DNA from: Sceloporus undulatus
Lineage: Eukaryota > Chordata > Lepidosauria > Squamata > Phrynosomatidae
DNA length: 64,000 nt
Assembly: GCF_019175285.1 (NCBI RefSeq)
Contig: NC_056523.1
Location: 199,722,352-199,786,351 of the forward strand
Direction: 5' to 3'
In this document: positions 56,921 through 64,000 of the stretch, piece by piece
How positions within the stretch are numbered: position 1 is the first letter of the stretch
Layout: the number at the start of each line of letters is the position of its first letter
Position numbers and translations under genes: made by a program
Notes under the pieces: generated by a model
What the model was told of the DNA's origin: nothing
What the model saw: only the letters and a program-made list of their open reading frames with translations
Database searches by the model: none

Positions 56921-56930
56921 NNNNNNNNNN
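56921..56930. other. Assembly gap (10 N)
   Basis: Ten N between a LINE body and C-rich/poly-C sequence at the edge of a tandem repeat; the true length may differ. Confidence 0.99.
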
Positions 56931-57000
56931 TCCCCCCAAAGTGGCCCCCCCCAAAGGGATGCCCCCCCCCCCCCCTTTGGTGTCACCCCATTGGCAGCAG

Positions 57001-57480
57001 GCCCACTGCAGCAGGCACCTAGCCTTTATCCCCTTCCCAAGGGGAACAGGTGTTCCTGGTTGGGTACTTGGGATCTGATCCTGGCATGAAGCAGTCTCTG
57101 AGGCTAGTAGTCCACCAGATGAGATGAGGCGAGCACAAGCAGGTAGTACACACCTCTTTCCTGGGGTGGCGGGGTGGCCTGTTGTTCTCTTCTCCCACTT
57201 TGGGCTGATTCCCCTCAGTCCCAGCAGGCACCCAGCCTTTATTCCCTTCCCAAGGAGCACAGATGTTCTTGGCTGAGTACCTGGGGACTGGGCCTAGCAG
57301 GAAGCAATCTCTGAGGCTAGTAGTCCACCAGGTGAGATGGGGCAAGCAGCAAGCAAGTAGCAAGCAGCAGCAGACAGTACACACAGCAGCAAACAGGCAG
57401 TACACACCTCTTTCCTGGGGTGGTGGGGTGGCCTGTTGGTCTCTTCCCCCACATTGTGCTGTCCCAGGAGATCCCTGTTT
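57001..57480 (-). repeat. Tandem repeat in LINE 5' leader, about 213-255 bp units
   Basis: Two units start at about 57010 and 57223 (agcaggcacctagccttta / agcaggcacccagccttta) and share ggctagtagtccaccag and tacacacctctttcctgggg. The second has an extra about 42 bp of gcaagcagca-type sequence. A third partial unit abuts the N gap. Confidence 0.75.
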
Positions 57481-57545
57481 TCCCAACAGAAAGTGGCCTG
57501 GAAGACACTACCTAAAAGCAGAGGCTGATCGTACCATGTAGTCAT

Positions 57546-58134
57546 GTGAAGTGACCTGCTTCAGGTGGCATAAGGTGATGGTGGAGATGGATCAAGAGAA
57601 GAATTCATACCTTACATAGACTGTAAATCTTTGTTTTACTTTCTAGTCTTTGCCTGAAAAACTGTTTAGCTTCAAGGTGGAGCACATGTTTCACACTGGA
57701 GGTGGGCATGTTCCAGAGTGTGACGGCCTCATTTTAGGCTTCTCTGGAACTCTTCTGCCTTGGCATTTTGACAGATGAAGTGATGTTTTGTCACTTTCAG
57801 CTGCCATTTTAAAGCAAATTATGCTTGTTCTGGTGTGCCGTATGAAATGGCGTGCAGTGGCCTAATCTGCCTCTAGTGAGTACAAGGTCTGACCCACAGG
57901 ATTCTAAAGGGGAGCATAGATCCATACAGCAAACTCTTCACTACATACTTCTTCTGACCATCTCAAGGAGCTCAGAAGGGCTAGGTAAGAGGAAACCAAT
58001 GGAGGAGTCATATCTGCTCCTTCCACCTTCATGCAGTTCTGGTCATGTCAGTGCTAAAATACTCATACAGGCCTCATGTGATCCTGAAGTCAGGATTCTG
58101 CACTGCGATATATTATCACATATGTATGACTATG
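57546..58134. other. Noncoding stretch, nothing recognised
   Basis: No coding signal or repeat family identified. Confidence 0.5.
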
Positions 58135-58369
58135 AGCCCATAGAGACAGGCCAAAATAAAGCTGCTTTGGGTCACTTTTGAAGTATGCTGTTTAAAGGAT
58201 GCATGCATCCTAAGAGGCTGGAAGCTGTACCCAAAGCTATACTCCAGTCCTAAGGACTGGAGTGCAGCATTGGTACAGCTTCTGGCCTCTTAAGATGCAT
58301 TTGTCATTTAAACAGCATACCTCCAATGTGACCTGAAGCAGCTTTATTTTGGCCTGTCTGTATAAGCCC
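58135..58369. mobile_element. Palindromic MITE, GGCC..ACAGAC family (copy 4)
   Basis: 235 bp; gcccatagagacaggcc / ggcctgtctgtataagccc termini, aaaataaagctgctttgg / gcagctttattttgg interior. Confidence 0.8.
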
Positions 58370-61300
58370 TTAGTTACCTTTTCTGTCCAACTCCCCACTC
58401 TACAACCCACTCTTCCTGGGAAATGACCATGTTGGTGTGGGTCAGTACAAAATGTGGTCATTGGCGGTCAGTACAAAATTTCACAGGACTCACACCATTG
58501 TAATTCACCAATAGGATGCCCACCTGAATGAGGTTGTTTTGGGGGGTGGGGGCAAAGTAGACATGGTATTCACCACAAATGTCTTTGCATCTAATGCTAT
58601 ACATTTGTCTGTTTCCCCCCAAAATTATCTGTACTGACAGAGAAGGGAGTGATCCAGTTTGAGACTATAATGCCACAGAGGTATCTGGAATGGTAACTTG
58701 TTTATTTCATGCCATTTTCCAGCTGGATTCAGCTTAGTGGGTTGCTTTTTGTAAGAAACAGGATTGGGAAATGGAAAGGAAAGAAATCACTTTCCCATCC
58801 TGGTCTGGATCAGGGCCTCCCACATCAACAATTGGTTTTAAACAAAAAGCAAGCGGAATCCTAAATGTGGGGTTCAAAACTGTGGTGAGAGTTGCAATTA
58901 CTTTGGCTTTCAGGATGTGCTTCAAAGTATGAATGGGATATTAAATGTAATTTCAGCAGGTAGATGCTGCCATTGTCACTGCTGGTTGGAAAGCAGAAAC
59001 ACTGTCATCTTAGGAAATGTTTCAAGCCTCTGTGTTCTACTTCCCCTGCTGTTCATTGCCTTCCATGTTCTTTAATATTCACCAGCTAAGATACACCAAT
59101 GCATCTTATTGTGTTTAATGGTTGGATAAGCCAGATCAGGGTGATTACCCCTAAGGGAGTGTTAGTAAACCTTGTTTTAACAAGCTTAAATTTATACTAC
59201 TGTCAAACGTTAATTGCCCTGTTATGCTCACTTTGCATGACTGCTGATTACTAAGGGGGCAGTGGTAGGAAACAATAAGAGAAAGAAGAAACAATAAATG
59301 CAAAAGCAGGCATAGTAAGATGCTACCAGCTGGCAAAGGGATGAAAACCACCAAAGAATAATTCAGCATAAGAACAGCACAGAACAGCACCGTATAAATA
59401 CAAATGGGACTCCAGCTGCTATTGCCCCTGGAACATCAGCATTTGTGTAGATGTGCAGAAATGGCATGCTGGACTGTGTTAAGGCACAAATAGCTGCTCA
59501 TTAGAAAACAGCTTCTTAAGATACCATCAGACTTTCCACAAAGGGCAACTTTTTGAAAGGGCTGGTTAAGTTGGTTTTTTTGTAGTCAAACCCAAAATTA
59601 CCTTTACATTCATGTTCTGGCTTTATGAATGTAAGAACCCTGTTGTATTAGACCATAAGGCCTCGGATGTTGGCCAATTTGTGGACTTTCAAATATCAAT
59701 GGACTGTGGTCCTCATCATTCCCTACAAAACATCTGGAGGGTCAAATTGTTCTGTTCCCATCTTAGAATATCTGTTTCCAATCATGGCCAGCCACCTGCC
59801 TCCAGAAATTAAACAAGTAGAGGAGGAACATTTCTCCCACATTTTGGCCCTAGCTCTTTGAATTTGATCATATACTTCCTCCAAACCTTTTGGTCCTAAA
59901 GATAAAAACAGGTTGAGGTACCCAGCAAAAATAGACTGCGTTGTGATGAGGGCAGGGAGGCCTGGGGAATAGCAGTGAAAAACCTAGTATTTAGGCAGAT
60001 CTGGTGTGATGGCATAGGCTGTTCACAAACCTTCCAGTTATTCAGGAAGAAAAAGTTATGAGTATTTGCAGACTAGACTAAGGTTAGAGCAAGTTGTCAC
60101 TTTTGCTGAGATGCAAGCTTTACATATGTCCTACATCAAGGGAGTAACCTGGGGATTGCAAATAAAAACAGAGATAAGTAGCTGATGCACCCAAAGGCAA
60201 TATGGATTGAGAGCGGGGGGGGGGGGGAATCATTTTAGGGAAAGGGGGGGGGGAAAAAACCTGAAAGAGGATAAATGAAAAATAAAAGAGGGATGGGGAA
60301 AAGGACATAAAGGACAGGGAACTGAGGCAAGCAGAAGTGGATAAAAATAATTTTTGAATAAATGCATAGAGCTTATAGGAGGAGCATCATGTAGCAGCAT
60401 TAAAGGACACAAATGCTTTAGAGACAAAGCTGCTAAATAAAGTAAGACTTCTGTTCCCCTGTTGACTTCTCTAACACCCCTTTAATCCTATCTGTGTTAG
60501 ATTCCTCCCCCATATCATGTAGTAACAAAATCACACAGGTCCTATTGTACTCTTTGTAAAGAGGTACTTGGTTGTGCATCTGGCATTCGGGACAATTCCC
60601 CTTTGAACATGGGTTTAAGCCACACTGCTTTCTTGTTTGACATGTGGCACTCTCATTTTGATGATCAAGTCATGGCATGGGGCTGATGGACTGCTGCCAG
60701 CCTCACCAACTCAGGCACAAGAGTGTCTTTGCTGTTATTCCCCATAGACTGACTATACACCTTTCCCCAGTGCTGTAATTATGGTAGTGTGGATGGTGCT
60801 ACTTTGTCTACTGTGAGTGCTTGTGACACCCAGCTAAGCTGCAAGCCATTCCACTAACAAAGAAATGCTTCCTTCTTTGTAAGGGACACTCTGCCAATAG
60901 GAATGGGGGTGAGGAATCTCAGTTAAAAAGAAACCTAGTCACATTGGGCCTACAAGACCAAACTCTAAAACATTTATCTGCTTGAAACAAGCTTCCCAGA
61001 AAGTGTATTGGCTCCTGTCCTTTTCAGAGAGCTGTTTTTAAAAACTGCTGCTGAACCACTGGAAAACAAGATGCATGACTCTGTGGCATAAATGGCAGAG
61101 ACAGTTAATGAAGTGCTAGTGGTTGAATCCAACCTTGTTTCCTTTACATCCTTTGCTTGGATTCTCATTTCAGTTTCCATTTAACTACAATGCTGGTCTC
61201 AATTTCAACCCTCCAGAATGCCAAGTCTGTAAAATTAAGACAGGCTTCTGCAGATGATCTGAGGGCTTCTCGTGTCTCATTTTCCACCCCCACAGACCAT

Positions 61301-61398
61301 GGTGGGTCACGCCTGCCCTCTTCTTCAAAATCCAGACACTCTGGTTTTGAAAAATAAGGATATCCCGATAGGTATACATTTGCAAGAGAATATAGTGC
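58370..61398. other. Low-repeat noncoding interval
   Basis: Poly-G runs at about 60215-60260. 59160-59300 is repeat-free with aacgttaattgcc and gcatgactgctgatta (candidate regulatory, weak). No gene seen. Confidence 0.5.
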
Positions 61399-61406
61399 CT
61401 TGTGGG

Positions 61407-61773
61407 TAGGCTTGCCATATCCTGCCTGTGGGTGGGACTTTCCCGTTTTTTGGAGGGTCCGCACGGTCCCGCCCCGGTTCGCCCCCGCTCCCGGGCTGAG
61501 GGGAGGATTCCCTGCCCACTTGGGCTCTGCTGCCGCCACAGCGACTCCAGAGCCCAGGCCGAGAGGGAAAGCCTCCCTGAAGGGAGGATTCCCTCCCCCC
61601 TTTGGGCTCCACAGCCACTGCCACCACAGTGAGGCCGGAGCCCAGGCCGGGAGGAAAAGCCTCCCCTCAGCGAGGCTCCTATTCAAATGTAGGACACAAA
61701 AAAAGTGTCCTACATTTGAAAATTTTGTCCTACATTTGTCCTGGTTTGGAGCTCCTGACTTATGGCAACCCTA
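61407..61773. mobile_element. hAT MITE with perfect 8-bp duplication
   Basis: 367 bp; inverted termini taggcttgccata / tatggcaacccta; identical 8-bp duplications cttgtggg (61399-61406, 61774-61781), diagnostic of hAT. The interior is GC-rich with an about 83-bp tandem duplication (gggaggattccctgccc / gggaggattccctcccc), which creates long but meaningless open frames. Confidence 0.88.
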
Positions 61774-61989
61774 CTTGTGGGGGCTTCTGGGCATGCACTT
61801 TTCCATTGTTTGGCTCCATAGTCCTGAGGATGATGGGAAGGTATGTGGGTTTCAGGGAACAAGGTGGCCTCTGCTCTGGTGCACAGGCTACATATTTCCC
61901 ATCTTTTCTGTAAATTGCAGTAATATAAATGAAGGCTGATACTGATCCCAAGAGCTTTGGATGGTTGCTGAGATTTACTAGTAATGGCA

Positions 61990-62500
61990 AACATTTGTTT
62001 GTTTGTTTGTTTGTTTGTTTGTTTATTTATTTAATATGCTGCCTTTCTCCCAAGTTAGACCCATGATGGCTTGCAGAAGATGCTTAAAAACAGCAACACA
62101 CTACAATTTTAAAATACAATTAAAGCACCACATTAATAAGACAAGTTAAAAATGTAAAATCTTAAAAACACTTAGTTAAAAATATGAAATCCATTAGAAA
62201 CATACCAAAGTAAACACCTCAATAAGAAGCCTCCCTGAGTGCAATTGTGTATTAAAAGCCTGCTGGGAAAGAAAAGTTGTTTGCCTGCTGATGAAAGGAG
62301 AACAGGGAGGAGGCCAGCCAACCTACCTCTTGCAGAAGGGATTTCCAAAGGGTGGGAGCAGCCACTGAGATGGCGCTCTCTTGTATCCTCACCAAACATG
62401 TCTGTAATGATGGTAGGACCAAGAGAAAGCCTTCCCCTGTAGCTCTTAGGACCCTTGAAGGAGATACAGTCTTTCCTCCACACTGGTAGCATTTAAAGAC
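61990..62500 (-). mobile_element. L2-like LINE 3' end
   Basis: (GTTT)n/(ATTT)n at 61996-62033 is the antisense of an (AAAT)n tail, followed by antisense 3' end aatatgctgcctttctccc and 3' region motifs ggtgggagcagccactgaga, gatggcgctctcttgtatcc, aggagatacagtctttcc. Confidence 0.65.
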
Positions 62501-62814
62501 CAAATCATATAGCAGAAAAGACTCTCAGCCATCCAAAGATCTCCTGCTTCCTGAAAAGACACTTCTCCCTTGTAGCTTTGTACACTTTCTCAAAACAATC
62601 CTAACTGAAACCCACTTTTGGGGGAAGCTTTTCACACAACCTTCTGGTCCCCATGTGTCACTGCAGGGTTGGGGATCATACACTTGTCTTGATGTTAGGA
62701 GACTGCAGCTTCCATCGTTCCTCACCATGGGCTAAGTTAGGGCTGATGAATGTTGTACTCCAACAGTATTGGCCCAGATGACCCTTGGAGTAAAAATGTT
62801 TATCGTTGTACAGT
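62501..62814. other. Noncoding stretch with an old palindrome
   Basis: An old palindromic repeat at about 62690-62785 (gactgcagcttccatcg / tgttgtactccaac); nothing else seen. Confidence 0.45.
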
Positions 62815-63018
62815 TGAAAGTGGTTTCAGTGTTAGTCTATGACTCTGGAGACCAGGTTGAATTCCCAGCTGGGTGACCTTAAGCAAGTCACATGCTCTCA
62901 GCCTCAGAGGAAGGCAATGGCAAACTTCCTCTGAAGAAATCTTACCAAAACAACTCCACGATAGGTTCATGTTAGGGTCACCAGAAGTAGGAAATGACTT
63001 AAAGGCACACAACAACAA
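62815..63018 (+). mobile_element. tRNA-derived SINE
   Basis: Sense copy with a degraded head: gtctatgactctggagacc, gggtgaccttaagcaagtca, ggaaggcaatggcaaac, tail aaaggcacacaacaacaa. Confidence 0.78.
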
Positions 63019-63567
63019 ACAACATACTTTGGGTTTCATTTCCTCAAAATGGAAGACACTGTTTTATATTTTTCAAGCTGAAATATCCCATTATTACTCC
63101 TACCTCATATTCCCAGTTTGGGAATACCTGTTTGGGTGCCTCAGTCCATAAATAAGGTGTGCTGGCTAGTTAGTCTCACAAAATATAAGATATTCTTCAC
63201 AGAACAATTGACCAGTTTCCTGAGCTCTGTCCAAGGTACTGAAGGACAAACCCTTAACTTCAGGCATCCAAACCATGACAAAACATTTGACATGTTTATA
63301 TCTTCTCTCTCTCTCTCTCTCTCTTTTTTTACTGCTCTGGATTGTTTGTCATACATCTACACATTTGGCTTGTCCACAGGCTATTTATGGACAGGACAGG
63401 ATAGGACAGAACAGAACATATATACAGCATATATAAAGACCCCATCAGCTCATTCCAAACTGCCACCTGTGTAAAAGAAACTTACCTGACAATTTATTAC
63501 CAGCTTCTTTGTCTCTTTAATCTTTTAAAGTGTAATCAGTAATTCCATGTCAGAAAACTTAAAAAGT
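63019..63567. other. Noncoding stretch with microsatellites
   Basis: (CT)n at about 63302-63323 and a GGACA/GAACA-rich stretch at 63391-63418; no gene. Confidence 0.55.
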
Positions 63568-63966
63568 GTATCTGTTTGCACAATTATAGCAACTTGATCC
63601 CACATTAGCTTCAATGGCTCCATCCTACAGAATCCTGGATTTCTAGTTTGTTGAAGTACTTAGAATACTATAGTTTTTTTGTGTTTTTTTCGGGCTATGT
63701 GGCCATGTTCTAGCAGAGTTTCTTTCGCCAGCAAGAAAGTCTGCTAGAACATGGCCACATAGCCTGAAAAACCCACAAAAAACTATGGATGCCGGCCATG
63801 GAAGCCTTCGACTTTACTTAGAATACTCTTTTGAACTACATCATTAGAGCTCCTCGGCAGGGAATTCTAAATACCTCATGAAACGACAAATCCCAATATT
63901 GCATAGGATGGAACCACAACAGTTACGATGGTGTGAAACTGCATAATTTTTACAGTGTAGATACAC
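63568..63966. mobile_element. Palindromic MITE, ctacact family, split
   Basis: Termini tgtatctgtttgcacaatta / taatttttacagtgtagata; interior ggctccatcctacagaatcc / gcataggatggaacc. The foldback retroelement at 63670-63814 interrupts it. Confidence 0.7.
63670..63814 (+). mobile_element. Second foldback retroelement family, Penelope-like
   Basis: 145-bp palindrome: cgggctatgtggccatgttc / gaacatggccacatagcctg arms around tttcgccagcaagaaag, with a unique end gccggccatggaagccttcg. Flanked by a perfect 13-bp duplication, tacttagaatact (63657-63669, 63815-63827). Arm and end sequences match a family very common in squamates that I associate with Penelope-like elements. Confidence 0.78.
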
Positions 63967-64000
63967 CCTAGGTTTAGGAAGACTTGGGTTATTTAACCCT

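Larger units (their letters stand above)
55890..57545 (-). mobile_element. L2-like LINE, 5' end and endonuclease region
   Basis: Reads leftwards. Tandemly repeated 5' leader (57545-57001), then a start near 56789 and endonuclease-like protein: KMLLLSARLVNGKTSLTQDL and HADLACIMETCLDEAVW, then after a frame break YECVYLKIGGQDRIGIMLVY and PWLVVLGDFNIHAKT. The GDFN-H motif is the hallmark of apurinic-type LINE endonucleases. No reverse transcriptase follows, so the copy is 3'-deleted. It also has stops and the 10-N assembly gap. Confidence 0.78.

Noticed and set aside
61165-61939. Open frames of 173 and 179 codons
   Set aside because: They lie across a hAT MITE with a GC-rich internal duplication; no protein motif.
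1-64000. CRISPR array, operon or prokaryotic system
   Set aside because: Introns, SINEs, LINEs and a vertebrate DMRT gene show nuclear animal DNA; repeats are microsatellites or MITEs.
1-64000. Endogenous retrovirus or LTR element
   Set aside because: No long direct terminal repeats with TG...CA ends and no gag/pol/env-like motifs were recognised.

Overview
The window looks like nuclear DNA of a squamate reptile, probably an iguanian lizard. It has one intron-bearing vertebrate gene in a large AT-rich, repeat-filled desert. The repeats are typical of squamates: tRNA-derived SINEs ending in (AAC)n, 5S-rRNA-derived SINEs, CR1, L2-like and RTE/BovB LINEs, many palindromic MITEs (hAT-, Tigger- and Harbinger-like) and foldback Penelope-like elements. 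A 10-N gap (56921-56930) and long C/G homopolymers suggest a draft assembly.

The one confident protein-coding gene is DMRTA1 on the + strand. Exon 1 (about 5915-6269) encodes the zinc-binding DM domain. A 4.6-kb intron (6270-10888) is full of repeats. Exon 2 (10889-11739) encodes the DMA domain and a conserved C-terminus. The GT-AG boundaries keep the frame, giving a protein of about 401 residues. The 3' UTR probably ends near a polyadenylation signal at 12075. From 12.1 to 64 kb I recognise no further gene, which fits the gene-poor interval known to flank DMRTA1 in other amniotes. A 69-bp exon-like segment at 40618-40686 is the only hint of another transcript.

Layout: 1-5.6 kb is the repeat-rich 5' flank with one possible conserved element (about 3185-3420). 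5.7-12.1 kb is DMRTA1. 12.1-33 kb is mostly single-copy AT-rich DNA with short hairpins, a long minus-strand CR1 (25.5-26.4 kb) and a BovB remnant split by a foldback element (28.9-29.9 kb). 33.8-35.6 kb is a minus-strand BovB LINE split by a CpG-rich MITE. 36.5-40 kb is a nest of hAT MITEs inside CR1 and a Tigger-like MITE inside a hAT MITE. 41-58 kb mixes single-copy DNA with Harbinger-like MITEs, foldback elements and an L2-like LINE whose 5' end is tandemly repeated beside the assembly gap. 58-64 kb has further hAT and Penelope-like insertions, one nested inside another.

The most interesting theme is a set of palindromic retroelement copies. Five have 10-13-bp target-site duplications, and several carry sequence resembling a hammerhead ribozyme core. 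Also notable are filled/empty site pairs that order insertions, a 28-bp piece of LINE sequence copied into a MITE, and unexplained hairpins at 13468, 22836 and 42444.
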